Source of the DNA: Brevibacterium yomogidense | GTDB taxonomy: Bacteria; Actinomycetota; Actinomycetes; Actinomycetales; Brevibacteriaceae | Assembly: GCF_016107685.1 (NCBI RefSeq) | Contig: NZ_JABASY010000002.1 | Coordinates: 434,001 to 498,000, forward strand | Direction: 5' to 3' | Length of the DNA: 64,000 nucleotides | Part shown: positions 26,444 through 34,957 of the stretch, piece by piece | Layout of the letters: each line of letters begins with the position of its first letter | How positions within the stretch are numbered: the stretch's first letter is position 1 | Translations under genes and position numbers: made by a program | The notes under the pieces: model-generated | Seen by the model: only the letters and a program-made list of their open reading frames with translations | The model's database searches: none | What the model was told of the DNA's origin: nothing

Positions 26444-27349
26444 ATGAGTCCCTCACCCGCCGAACGGTTCTCCGCACTCCTCGCCCGCAGCGGTGAGAAG
26501 GGCTGGTCGCCCGACGACGACCTCGGCGACGAGGGCGGAATCCACGACGACCGCCCTCCCGCCGACCGCAGGAACGTCCACCATCGGCACATCGACGTCG
26601 ACGAGGACGATGTGGATGACGAGGACGGCGACCGTGTGCCGACAGGGGTGCGTCCGGGGCTGTCCCGGACGCTGCTGCTGTGCCTGCTGGGGGTGGCGCT
26701 CACCGCGGTCCTCGTCCTGGTGCTCGCTCCGTCACTGCTGCGGGGCGAGAGCCCGCTCGCAGGTCCGGAGGAGGGCTCCGGCTGGGAATCCACGCACGCG
26801 GAAAACACCAGTGACCCCACGGACGCCGCCGCGTCGCACGGAGCGGACCCGGACGACGCGGAGGCCACGGCCGTCTATGTGCACGTCGTCGGCGCGGTGA
26901 ACAGTCCCGGCGTAGTCGACCTGCCCCCATCCTCCCGCGTGTCGGATGCCGTCGAGGCGGCCGGCGGGGCAGTGGCGGACGCGGACATCGACGCCCTCAA
27001 CCTCGCACGCGAGCTGGTCGACGGCGAGCAGATCCGTGTTCTCCGGGTGGGCGAGGAACCCGCTCCCGCGGCAGAAGACGGCGGTGCCGGAGCCCCCGGA
27101 GTCGGAGTCGGAGGCGGGGGAGGGGATGGAACGGATGCGACCGCGGCCGGCGGGGGTCTCATCGATCTGAATGCGGCGGACGCCGCGCAGCTCGAGACGC
27201 TGCCGGGGGTCGGCCCCGTGACGGCGCAGTCGATCATCGACCACCGGGAGGCGATCGGCAGGTTCGGTTCGGTGGACGAGCTGCTGGACGTGACCGGCAT
27301 CGGCGACGCGACGCTGGCCAGGATCCGCGAGAGCGTCACGGTCGGGTGA
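26444..27349 (+). CDS. comEA: competence protein ComEA (SLBB and helix-hairpin-helix)
   Basis: This membrane-anchored DNA-binding protein is the receptor of DNA-uptake systems. After a long acidic cytoplasmic N-terminus (residues 1-72), one membrane span occupies about 73-96. An SLBB-type domain, YVHVVGAVNSPGVVDLPPSS, starts near 145. A Gly/Asp-rich linker follows, and two helix-hairpin-helix motifs close the protein: IDLNAADAAQLETLPGVGP and LLDVTGIGDATLARIRE. At 301 aa it is longer than the Bacillus protein because of the N-terminus and linker. The Shine-Dalgarno is poor. Its GTGA stop overlaps the comEC start. Whether the strain is naturally competent cannot be told from these genes alone. 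Confidence 0.9.
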   Translation: MSPSPAERFSALLARSGEKGWSPDDDLGDEGGIHDDRPPADRRNVHHRHIDVDEDDVDDEDGDRVPTGVRPGLSRTLLLCLLGVALTAVLVLVLAPSLLRGESPLAGPEEGSGWESTHAENTSDPTDAAASHGADPDDAEATAVYVHVVGAVNSPGVVDLPPSSRVSDAVEAAGGAVADADIDALNLARELVDGEQIRVLRVGEEPAPAAEDGGAGAPGVGVGGGGGDGTDATAAGGGLIDLNAADAAQLETLPGVGPVTAQSIIDHREAIGRFGSVDELLDVTGIGDATLARIRESVTVG

Positions 27350-29718
27350 GGCGTCGACTGCGGGCAGCTCGGACGCGCGGTGAAGAGCTGCTGACGGCGC
27401 GCATCGGGACGGCACGGGCGCTTGCCGCCGCCGCGGCGACGTGGGTGAGCGTCGTCGCGGCGGGGATCCCGGTACTGGTCGCGGCGCTCGCGTGCGTGCT
27501 CTCCGGCGCCGCACTCCTGATGCGTCACAGCCGGACCTCCGGGCCGGCCGTTCAGCGTCGTGCGGGGCGGGCCACTCGGCGTCGTGCCAGCCGGGCCGTG
27601 ATGGTGGGAGGTCTCCTGTGTGCGGCGGGTCTGCCGGCATTGCTGGCAGGCGCCCACGCGCTGAACCGTGCCGAGGCCCCGCGCCCGGAGGAGACTGTCG
27701 TCAGGATCGTCGCGGATGCGCAGGAGACGGAATCCGGACGGTGGCGCACGATCGGGGTGGGCGAATTCGGGCGGTCGACGCTCGTGGCGGACACGCCCCC
27801 GCCGGAAGCCGGCTCCGTCGTGCGCGCAACACTGGACTGGTGGGGCGAGGACATCGCGGGGATCGACGATGTCCAGGTGGTGGGCGTGCCAGCCGCGCAG
27901 TGGCAGGTGCGGTCCGCCTTGCGCACGGGACTCAGGGACGCCGCGGGTGTCGGAGCGCACCCGGGTGCGGACCTCCTCCCCGGGCTCGTCATCGGGGACG
28001 TCGCACACGTCGACGCGGAACTCACCGACGCGATGCGGACGGTGTCGCTCACGCACCTCACGGCGGTGTCTGGATCGAACATCCTCATCGTGGCCGGCGT
28101 GGTCGTCTTCCTCTGCGCGCGCCTCCGGAGCCCCTGGTGGGTGCGGATCCTCCCCGCAGCAGCTGTGACGGCGGGCTACGTCTTCGTCGTCGGACCGGAG
28201 CCCAGCGTCATGCGCGCCACCGCGATGGCCGCGCTCGTCGCGGTGGGACTGCTGCGGCCCGCGGGCACCCCCACACTCGCGGTGCTCTCCTCCGCGGTCA
28301 CCGTCCTGCTCCTCGTGCGTCCGCACCTCGCGACTGAGATCGGCTTCGGCCTCTCGGTGTGTGCGACGGCTGCGATCGTCATGCTCGCCCCACCCCTCAC
28401 ACGTGCGCTCACCGACAGGCGGGTGCCGCGGCTCATCGCCGTGGCGATCGCCGTGCCGACGGCGGCCCAGCTTGGGTGCACACCCCTGCTCGTCGTCATG
28501 GACCCCAGGATGAGCCCGTGGGCGGTCCTCGCCAACGTCGCGGCCGCACCCGCTGTGGCCCCCGCGACCGTCCTGGGGCTGGCGGGCCTCGCCGGTGAAG
28601 GGGTCGCGACAGGGCTCACGATTCTTGCGGAACCTGCCGCAGGGTCCGGATCGCGGGCGGGAGCAGCAGTCGTGTTCCACATCGTCGCGCGAAGTGTGGG
28701 GGCGATGGGTGCCGCAGCCGCCTGGTGGATCACGGTCGTCGCCCGCGTCTGTGCGGTGCTGCCCGGAGCCGGTCTCGGATGGCCCGCAGGAGCCGCGGGC
28801 GTCGCCGTGGCCGTCGGCCTCGCGGTGGGGGTGGCGTGCGCACTCCTGGGGCGGCGCAGCCTGCGCGGGGTCGGCGCGGTCACCGCAAGCGCGTGCCTCG
28901 TCGCGGGGCTGGCGGCCCCCGTACTCACGGCGACGGGCCGCGGCTCCTGGTCCGCGATCGTGTGCGACGTGGGGCAGGGCAGCGCCGCTCTGTTCCGCAG
29001 CCGGGACGGACCCCGCGACCACGCGCTCCTAGTCGACACGGGGGACGATCCGGCGAAGCTCGCCTCCTGCATGGAGGGTGCGGGCATCAGTCGCCTCACC
29101 ATCGCGCTCTCCCACTTCGACTCCGACCACGTCGCGGCGCTCCCCGAAGCGGTCGCCTCCGTCGACGAAGCACTGGTCATCCACCCCCTGGCGCTGGACG
29201 GCACCGCAGACGCAGCGCGGACGCGGCAGAGTGCGACCGTCGCCCCACCCGTGTCCGCCGGACAGGAGATCCCCTCCGACCTCCTGCCGACCGGGGTGAC
29301 CGTCGACGTGCTGTGGCCGCCGCCCGACGCGCGGTCCGCGGACGACGGAAATGCGGCATCGCTGGTCCTGCTCGTCACCGTGGACGGTCTGCGTGTGCTC
29401 CTGCCCGGCGACGTCGGGGAGGCACAGCAGCTGCGCCTCGTGGCGGACCTCGCCCACCGCGAACCGATCGACGTCCTCGTCGCTCCCCACCACGGCAGTG
29501 CGGACACGTCACCGGCGTTCTTCCGGGCCGCCCGGCCTCGGGTGGGCGTCGTGTCGGTCGGCGCGGACAACACGTACGGACATCCGACCGCCCGAGCACT
29601 GGATGCATACGGATCCGTGCCGGTGCTGCGGACGGATCGCTGCGGCAGTGTCAGCTTCTCCGCGGAGCTCACGCTGCTGGGAGACGTCGCGGAGACCTGT
29701 GTGCCCCACGGACGATAG
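27346..29718 (+). CDS. comEC: ComEC/Rec2 family DNA-uptake channel
   Basis: ComEC forms the membrane channel for single-stranded DNA. The N-terminal third has several spans and an extracytoplasmic domain, then the competence core with LTHLTAVSGSNILIVAGV and further spans. A C-terminal metallo-beta-lactamase-like domain begins at VCDVGQGSAALF, has a metal motif SHFDSDHV, and includes APHHGSADTSPAFF. Length is 790 aa, complete. It is translationally coupled to comEA (GTGA overlap). The stop is TAG, rare in this window, and those bases form the beginning of a TAGTGT box that may serve holA. Confidence 0.92.
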   Translation: MRRRLRAARTRGEELLTARIGTARALAAAAATWVSVVAAGIPVLVAALACVLSGAALLMRHSRTSGPAVQRRAGRATRRRASRAVMVGGLLCAAGLPALLAGAHALNRAEAPRPEETVVRIVADAQETESGRWRTIGVGEFGRSTLVADTPPPEAGSVVRATLDWWGEDIAGIDDVQVVGVPAAQWQVRSALRTGLRDAAGVGAHPGADLLPGLVIGDVAHVDAELTDAMRTVSLTHLTAVSGSNILIVAGVVVFLCARLRSPWWVRILPAAAVTAGYVFVVGPEPSVMRATAMAALVAVGLLRPAGTPTLAVLSSAVTVLLLVRPHLATEIGFGLSVCATAAIVMLAPPLTRALTDRRVPRLIAVAIAVPTAAQLGCTPLLVVMDPRMSPWAVLANVAAAPAVAPATVLGLAGLAGEGVATGLTILAEPAAGSGSRAGAAVVFHIVARSVGAMGAAAAWWITVVARVCAVLPGAGLGWPAGAAGVAVAVGLAVGVACALLGRRSLRGVGAVTASACLVAGLAAPVLTATGRGSWSAIVCDVGQGSAALFRSRDGPRDHALLVDTGDDPAKLASCMEGAGISRLTIALSHFDSDHVAALPEAVASVDEALVIHPLALDGTADAARTRQSATVAPPVSAGQEIPSDLLPTGVTVDVLWPPPDARSADDGNAASLVLLVTVDGLRVLLPGDVGEAQQLRLVADLAHREPIDVLVAPHHGSADTSPAFFRAARPRVGVVSVGADNTYGHPTARALDAYGSVPVLRTDRCGSVSFSAELTLLGDVAETCVPHGR

Positions 29719-29721
29719 TGT
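29716..29721 (+). promoter_or_regulatory. possible -10 box TAGTGT for holA, overlapping the comEC stop
   Basis: TAGTGT begins with the TAG stop of comEC and is followed by 6 bases and GTG 29728. This would allow a leaderless holA transcript apart from the com operon. The chance of coincidence is higher here because TAG is a stop codon. Confidence 0.35.
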
Positions 29722-29727
29722 TGATGC

Positions 29728-30717
29728 GTGGCAGCGAAGAAGACGGCAGTGGCGTGGCACCGGGCGGCACCGGCGCCTCTCGTGCTCCTGTCAGGCGGAG
29801 AAGACGTCCTCATCCGGAACGCGCGGACGCGGATCGTCCAGGCGGTGAAGAGGAAGCACCCGGACGTCGAGGCAGTGGGCCTCAGTGCGTCCGCATATGA
29901 GGCGGGAGCACTGTCCGGCGCTGCGGCACCGTCGCTGTTCTCCTCGCACGGTCTCATCCTCGTGAGCGATCTCGCGTCGATGAGCGACGATTTCCTCAAG
30001 GACGCCCTCGCCTACGTCGATGACCCGAACCCGGACATGGTCGTCGTCCTCGAGCACCGGGGCGGCCAGCGGGGTGCACGTCTGCTCAAGGCCCTCACCG
30101 CTGCAGGAGCCCCCACGGTGGACGTGGGAGTGCTGAAGAGCGAGGCGGATCGCTCCGCGTATGCGAAGGACGCGTTCGCGCGGGCGAAGCGGACGATCAC
30201 CTCCGACGGACTCGCAGCGCTCATGAACGCGCTGGGTGCCGACCTGTCGGAACTGGACGCCGGGGTGCGTCAGCTCCTCACGGACACGGACGGGAGCATC
30301 GACGCGGACATCGTCGACGCGTACTACGGCGGCCGGATCGAGGCGACCGGCTTCAAGGTCGCGGACGCGGCGTGCACGGGCAGGACGGGGGACGCACTCT
30401 CGCTCCTCCGCCACGCGCTCGCGACAGGAGCGGACCCCGTCCCGGTCGTCGCCGCGGTCGCGATGAAGCTGCGGAACCTCGCGAAGGTCGAGGGGCTGTC
30501 CGGGTCGCCGGGGTCACTCGCAGCGGAACTGGGGATGGCCCCGTGGCAGGTGGATCGTGCGCGACGCGAATCCCGCGCGTGGAACCCCGTGGCGCTGGGC
30601 AGGGCGATCCTCGCTGCCGCGGACGCGGATGCCGCAGTGAAGGGCGGAGGCCGCGACCCCGTGTACGCGGTCGAGCACCTGGTGGCCTACGTCTGCCGCC
30701 AATCACGCGTGCGGTGA
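29728..30717 (+). CDS. holA: DNA polymerase III subunit delta
   Basis: Delta is the wrench of the clamp loader that opens the sliding clamp. The 329-aa protein has the usual three-domain layout: the N-terminal AAA+-like fold without a Walker A motif, starting PLVLLSGGEDVLIRNARTRI, a middle helical region, and the C-terminal collar domain with YAVEHLVAYVCRQS. The position after comEC is the typical bacterial arrangement. GTG 29728 lies 10 bases after the comEC stop without a clear Shine-Dalgarno, although a TAGTGT box sits 6 bases ahead of it. A strong hairpin follows before the convergent rpsT. Confidence 0.92.
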   Translation: MAAKKTAVAWHRAAPAPLVLLSGGEDVLIRNARTRIVQAVKRKHPDVEAVGLSASAYEAGALSGAAAPSLFSSHGLILVSDLASMSDDFLKDALAYVDDPNPDMVVVLEHRGGQRGARLLKALTAAGAPTVDVGVLKSEADRSAYAKDAFARAKRTITSDGLAALMNALGADLSELDAGVRQLLTDTDGSIDADIVDAYYGGRIEATGFKVADAACTGRTGDALSLLRHALATGADPVPVVAAVAMKLRNLAKVEGLSGSPGSLAAELGMAPWQVDRARRESRAWNPVALGRAILAAADADAAVKGGGRDPVYAVEHLVAYVCRQSRVR

Positions 30718-30747
30718 GTGGGCGTGCGGGCAGCGCACGCGGACAGC

Positions 30748-30783
30748 AGAAGGGCCGCTCCTCCGAAGAGGAGCGGCCCTTCT
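30748..30783. terminator. perfect 16-bp bidirectional terminator hairpin between holA and rpsT
   Basis: The arms AGAAGGGCCGCTCCTC (30748-30763) and GAGGAGCGGCCCTTCT (30768-30783) pair without mismatch around the tetraloop CGAA. The A/T-containing ends give a short U-rich end in both directions, so it can serve the converging holA and rpsT. Confidence 0.85.
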
Positions 30784-30808
30784 GACCGCGCGTCAGACGC
30801 TCAGCCGA

Positions 30809-31075
30809 TCACGCTCCGAGAGCGTTGACCTGCTTCGCGAGGTTCGACTTGCGGTTGGCTGCGTTGTTCTTGTGCAGAACGCCCTTCGACACAGCCTTGT
30901 CCAGCCTGCGTGAAGCGTGCTGGAGGGCGGTCTGAGCGGAAGCGGCGTCGCCGGACGCGATCTGCTCACGGACGGAGCGGATCGCGGTCCTCACCTCGCT
31001 GCGGACCTCGCGATTGCGAAGCCTTGCCTTCTCGTTCGTGAGGTTCCGCTTGATCTGCGACTTGATGTTTGCCAA
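30809..31075 (-). CDS. rpsT: 30S ribosomal protein S20
   Basis: S20 is a small basic helical protein that binds 16S rRNA early in 30S assembly. The 88-aa product starts [20 protein letters not shown] and ends [13 protein letters not shown], matching the family throughout. I chose TTG 31075 over TTG 31081 because it gives the conserved ANIKSQIKR start and puts AGGAAAG 10 bases upstream, instead of 4. The weak start codon and a leader with an inverted repeat suggest translational control, as known for S20 in E. coli. It converges on holA. Confidence 0.95.
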   Translation of the reverse strand: MANIKSQIKRNLTNEKARLRNREVRSEVRTAIRSVREQIASGDAASAQTALQHASRRLDKAVSKGVLHKNNAANRKSNLAKQVNALGA

Positions 31076-31173
31076 CGTCAATACTCTTTCCTGCGGTGAT
31101 CATGGTCGTGAGGGCTCTCCCACCGTCGACGTCGGACCAGCGGGGAAACACTGGCCGACCACAGTGAGAGGTA

Positions 31174-31231
31174 ACGTCCGCCCGACCATCGATGAGACAC
31201 TCACCACGGCGGACGTACAGCAGATGATCCT
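31174..31231 (-). promoter_or_regulatory. rpsT promoter -10 and leader inverted repeat
   Basis: TAGGAT on the minus strand (31226-31231) is a -10 candidate that would give a leader of about 140 bases. Its 5' part holds a perfect 9-bp inverted repeat, ACGTCCGCC at 31174-31182 with GGCGGACGT at 31208-31216. The 273-base stretch 31076-31348 contains no gene I can support. Confidence 0.4.
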
Positions 31232-31348
31232 ACAGGATCGGGAGCGGGCTGCGCGACCCGTCCCGCGGTCCGCCGGCCCCGACGCCGTCGTAAGACACCG
31301 GGTGAGAGGACTGAGGGATCGAGAGGTCGTCTCAGTGCGCGGCGAACC

Positions 31349-32083
31349 TCAGTGCGCGTCGATCGCGTCGACGACCGAGGAGAAGCGGTCCATCGGCATC
31401 ACCGCGCCCTCGCGACGGACCGCGGACTGCTCGACGCGGATGATGCGGTCCAGACGCACCTCGGACGGTCGGCCCTGAGCATCCCAGCCGCCCGAGCCGA
31501 TGTTGATGTACGGCGTGCCGTGCTCGTCGGTGTGGACGTCCCCCACCCCGCCGGGGATGTTGTCCTTGCTGGTGAGCATGAGGGCCAGCAGCCATCTGCC
31601 GTCACGGCCGATGACGAGCACCGGCCGGTCCTTGCCCCGGGTGTGGTCCTCCTCGTAGGGCACCCAGGCCCAGACGATCTCGCCCGGGTCGGCCTTGCCG
31701 TCCAGGTCCGGGGCGTAGACGGGCTTGATCGGCCCGCGGTAGTCGCCCGGGTAGCCGCCGTCCGGCCGCTTGGGGAACCGCTGGGCCGGCTTGGGACGGG
31801 TCGCCGAGCGCGAACGGTCGAACTCCGCACGCGTGTCGTCTGCGGCCTCCTCCGTCGTTCCAGGGAGGTCCTTCCGCTCCGCACCGCGGTCTCTACGCGT
31901 CGACGGCGCCGCGTCAGGGGTGCGGCGGCCGGGGGAGTGCGGGGGCGCTGTGCGCCGATCCTCCGACAGGAGCGAATCCACGACGCGCAGCGCGGTCGTG
32001 TCCTTCCCCGAACGACGCATGTAGCCGATGCCCTGGCGCACTCCCGTGCGCACGGCCTTCTGGGCGAGACGCTTCCAATCCAT
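31349..32083 (-). CDS. PemK/MazF-like protein with a long basic N-terminal extension
   Basis: The C-terminal part (about residues 117-240 of 244) resembles the PemK/MazF fold: GEIVWAWVPYEEDHTRGKDR, then PVLVIGRDGRWLLALMLTSK and the late strand RLDRIIRVEQSAV. Classical MazF toxins are about 110 aa, cut RNA and are preceded by a small antitoxin gene. Here there is no MazE-like gene; the upstream gene is an unrelated phosphatase-family protein 9 bases away, and the N-terminal 115 residues are charged and low-complexity. A conserved housekeeping or RNA-processing role is as likely as a toxin. ATG 32083 is 6 bases beyond a TAGTCT box. Confidence 0.65.
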   Translation of the reverse strand: MDWKRLAQKAVRTGVRQGIGYMRRSGKDTTALRVVDSLLSEDRRTAPPHSPGRRTPDAAPSTRRDRGAERKDLPGTTEEAADDTRAEFDRSRSATRPKPAQRFPKRPDGGYPGDYRGPIKPVYAPDLDGKADPGEIVWAWVPYEEDHTRGKDRPVLVIGRDGRWLLALMLTSKDNIPGGVGDVHTDEHGTPYINIGSGGWDAQGRPSEVRLDRIIRVEQSAVRREGAVMPMDRFSSVVDAIDAH

Positions 32084-32089
32084 AGGGGA

Positions 32090-32095
32090 AGACTA
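32090..32095 (-). promoter_or_regulatory. possible -10 box TAGTCT overlapping the upstream stop codon
   Basis: TAGTCT starts with the TAG stop of the phosphatase-family gene and is followed by 6 bases and ATG 32083. There is no clear Shine-Dalgarno. It resembles the arrangement at 29716. Confidence 0.35.
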
Positions 32096-32959
32096 CTCGG
32101 CGGACGGGTCCTCCGACCCGGCGCGGTGGGGAGGCGAAACGTCCACGTCGGCACTCCATGCGAGCAGTGCCTGAACGGGGAAGTGGTCGCTGGGGAATCG
32201 GCCGGCGCGCGTGAATGTGTTGGTGACCACCGCGAGGGGAGCGAAGCCCTCGGTGTGAAGGATCCAGTCGATCCGGCGGCCTCCTCTCCTCACCCCCCGG
32301 TAGAAGTGGAAGGTGTCGACGTCCTCGTCGACCACCGTTCCCGGTGCGGCGGTCTCGATCGCGTCCGCGAGAAGCGGCCCCTTCGTCAGCAGACTCCAGA
32401 GGCGGTGGTGCTGATCGACGTTGAAGTCACCCACGACGACGGCCTCGGAGCCCGCATCGCGGGCTGTCCTCGCCTCCTCCCCGAGCATCCGGGCGGCATG
32501 GGGCCGCGCCCTGTCCGAGCGGTGGTCGACGTGGACGTTGACGAACCGGAACCGATGGCCCCCCACGCGGTCGCGGAAGTCGACGGATGTGATCGTGCGC
32601 GGGTGGGAGGATCCCCAGGAGCGGGAGCCCGCGACCTCCGGAGTCTCGGAGATCCAGCGGATTGCGACGGCCTCCGCATCGAGCCTGCGGGAGTCGAAGA
32701 CGACCGCGGTGAATTCTCCGGCATCGCCGCCCGCACGCCCCTCACCGGTCCACACGTAGCGTTCGGGCAAGAGGTCGACGAGTGCGTCGAGCTGCTCGAC
32801 GGTCCCCTCCTGTGTGCCGATGACGTGGGGCGTCTCCTCCCTCAGGAGCTCCGCCCACAGTGGCAGCCGTTCGGACCACGGGTGCTCATCGCGCGCCGGG
32901 TAGCGGAGATTCGCGGTCATGACGGAGAGTGCGCGACCTCGCGGGCGCAGGAATGCCAT
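32093..32959 (-). CDS. endonuclease/exonuclease/phosphatase family protein
   Basis: The 288-aa protein has the DNase I-like fold: MTANLRYPARDEHPW at the start, IGTQEGTVEQLDALVDLLP with the metal-binding glutamate, FVNVHVDHRSDRARPHAARM, VVVGDFNVDQHH, and the terminal RFPSDHFPVQALL with the SDH catalytic triad element. Substrates of such proteins range from DNA to sugar phosphates and lipids, so the reaction is not assigned. No signal peptide is evident, so it is likely cytoplasmic. The ATG is 6 bases beyond a TAGCCT box. It is divergent from lepA. Confidence 0.87.
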   Translation of the reverse strand: MAFLRPRGRALSVMTANLRYPARDEHPWSERLPLWAELLREETPHVIGTQEGTVEQLDALVDLLPERYVWTGEGRAGGDAGEFTAVVFDSRRLDAEAVAIRWISETPEVAGSRSWGSSHPRTITSVDFRDRVGGHRFRFVNVHVDHRSDRARPHAARMLGEEARTARDAGSEAVVVGDFNVDQHHRLWSLLTKGPLLADAIETAAPGTVVDEDVDTFHFYRGVRRGGRRIDWILHTEGFAPLAVVTNTFTRAGRFPSDHFPVQALLAWSADVDVSPPHRAGSEDPSAE

Positions 32960-32965
32960 GGCAGA

Positions 32966-32971
32966 AGGCTA
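32966..32971 (-). promoter_or_regulatory. -10 box TAGCCT giving a leaderless mRNA
   Basis: TAGCCT on the minus strand is followed by 6 bases and ATG 32959; no Shine-Dalgarno is present. Confidence 0.45.
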
Positions 32972-33091
32972 GCGCGCACGGGACCTGCACCGCGCGCATA
33001 TGGCGCACGATGGTCCGACCGGTGTTCGCGGGTGGTGGTGGATCATGGGAGAATAAGTGATTGAGTCGGATGAGAGGACTTCGGAAACCAC

Positions 33092-34954
33092 ATGGCACCT
33101 CAGGTGAGCGCTGAATCGCGGAAGCGGATCGACGTCGCGGCGACCCCACCGGACCTGATCCGGAACTTCTGCATCATCGCCCACATCGACCACGGGAAGT
33201 CGACGCTGGCGGATCGGATGCTCCAGATCACGGGGGCCGTCCAGCCGCGCGACATGCGCGCGCAGTACCTCGACCGGATGGACATCGAGCGCGAACGCGG
33301 CATCACGATCAAGTCCCAGGCGGTCCGCATGCCGTGGGAGGTCGACGGGACACCGTACGCCCTCAACATGATCGACACGCCCGGTCACGTGGACTTCACC
33401 TACGAGGTGTCGCGTTCGCTCGCCGCCTGCGAAGGCGCGCTGCTGCTGGTGGACTCGGCGCAGGGAATCGAAGCGCAGACACTCGCGAACCTCTACCTCG
33501 CGATGGAGAACGACCTCACGATCATCCCGGTCCTCAACAAGATCGACCTGCCGGCTGCTCAGCCGGAGAAGTACGCGGAAGAACTCGCGAACCTCATCGG
33601 GGCGGACCCCGACGACGTGCTGCGAGTCTCCGGGAAGACCGGCGAGGGCGTCGAGGACGTGCTCGACCGCCTCGTGCGGGAGATCGCTCCCCCGGTGGGC
33701 GACGCCGATGCACCCTCCCGCGCGATGATCTTCGACTCTGTCTACGACACGTACCGCGGCGTGGTCACCTACGTCCGCGTGGTCGACGGCCGACTCACGC
33801 CACGGGAGAAGGTCACGATGATGTCGACGGGCACGTCGTACGAACTCCAGGAGATCGGGGTGTCCTCCCCTGAACCGGTCGTCTCGAAGGGCCTGGGCGT
33901 GGGCGAGGTCGGGTACCTCATCACGGGTGTGAAGGACGTGCGCCAGTCCAAGGTGGGTGACACCGTGACGAACGCGCGGAAGCCCGCGGACGCCCCGGTC
34001 GAGGGGTACTCCGAACCGAAGCCGATGGTATTCTCCGGCCTCTTCCCGATCGACGGCTCCGACTACCCTGTGCTGCGCGACGCGCTCGACAAGCTGAAGC
34101 TCAACGACGCGGCACTCGCATACGAACCGGAGACGTCGACGGCGCTGGGCTTCGGATTCCGCTGCGGATTCCTCGGTCTGCTCCATCTCGAGATCGTGCG
34201 GGAACGGCTGGAGCGGGAGTTCGACCTCTCACTCATCTCCACCGCGCCGTCCGTGGTGTATCGCGTCGTCATGGAGGACGGCACGGAGCACACCGTCACG
34301 AACCCGTCGGAATATCCGGAGGGGAAGATCAGCGAGGTCCACGAGCCGATGGTGCGGGGCACCATCCTCACGCCCAGTGAGTTCGTCGGGGCGGTGATGG
34401 AGCTGTGCCAGAACAAGCGCGGCTCGCTGCTCGGCATGGACTACCTCTCCGAGGACCGGGTCGAGCTGCGCTACCGCCTGCCGCTCGCAGAGATCGTCTT
34501 CGACTTCTTCGACGCACTCAAATCGCGGACCAAGGGCTATGCCTCGCTCGACTACCAGGACGACGGCGAGGACACGTCGGCGCTCGTCAAGGTAGACATC
34601 CTGCTCCACGGCGATCAGGTCGATGCGTTCTCCGCGGTCGTGCACAAGGACAAGGCATACAGCTACGGTGTCGCGATGGCGGGCAAGCTGCGCGGTCTCA
34701 TCCCGCGCCAGCAGTTCGAGGTGCCGATCCAGGCGGCGATCGGTTCGCGCATCATAGCCCGTGAGACGATCCGCGCGATCCGCAAGGACGTCCTCTCCAA
34801 GTGCTACGGCGGCGACATCAGCCGTAAGCGCAAACTGCTGGAGAAGCAGAAGGCGGGCAAGAAGCGGATGAAGATGGTCGGCAGTGTCGAGGTGCCTCAG
34901 GAGGCCTTCATCGCAGCGCTGTCGTCGGACGACGCCCCCTCGGACAAGAAGTAG
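33092..34954 (+). CDS. lepA: elongation factor 4 (LepA), ribosomal back-translocase GTPase
   Basis: This translation GTPase acts on ribosomes during initiation or stalled elongation. G motifs are clear: [32 protein letters not shown] and NKIDLP. The LepA-specific C-terminal domain is present, with [18 protein letters not shown] near the end. Length is 620 aa, usual for actinobacteria. The start ATG follows GGAAACCAC. It is followed after 3 bases by hemW, a conserved pairing, and is divergent from the phosphatase-family gene. The stop is TAG. Confidence 0.96.
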   Translation: MAPQVSAESRKRIDVAATPPDLIRNFCIIAHIDHGKSTLADRMLQITGAVQPRDMRAQYLDRMDIERERGITIKSQAVRMPWEVDGTPYALNMIDTPGHVDFTYEVSRSLAACEGALLLVDSAQGIEAQTLANLYLAMENDLTIIPVLNKIDLPAAQPEKYAEELANLIGADPDDVLRVSGKTGEGVEDVLDRLVREIAPPVGDADAPSRAMIFDSVYDTYRGVVTYVRVVDGRLTPREKVTMMSTGTSYELQEIGVSSPEPVVSKGLGVGEVGYLITGVKDVRQSKVGDTVTNARKPADAPVEGYSEPKPMVFSGLFPIDGSDYPVLRDALDKLKLNDAALAYEPETSTALGFGFRCGFLGLLHLEIVRERLEREFDLSLISTAPSVVYRVVMEDGTEHTVTNPSEYPEGKISEVHEPMVRGTILTPSEFVGAVMELCQNKRGSLLGMDYLSEDRVELRYRLPLAEIVFDFFDALKSRTKGYASLDYQDDGEDTSALVKVDILLHGDQVDAFSAVVHKDKAYSYGVAMAGKLRGLIPRQQFEVPIQAAIGSRIIARETIRAIRKDVLSKCYGGDISRKRKLLEKQKAGKKRMKMVGSVEVPQEAFIAALSSDDAPSDKK

Positions 34955-34957
34955 GCC

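Noticed and set aside
26875..29022. Minus-strand open frame of 715 codons opposite comEA and comEC
   Set aside because: The composition is His/Arg/Asp-rich shadow and no domain is visible; the plus strand encodes recognisable competence proteins.
28176..29999. Minus-strand open frame of 607 codons opposite comEC and holA
   Set aside because: It is a Ser/Thr/Ala/Arg-rich shadow frame without family features.
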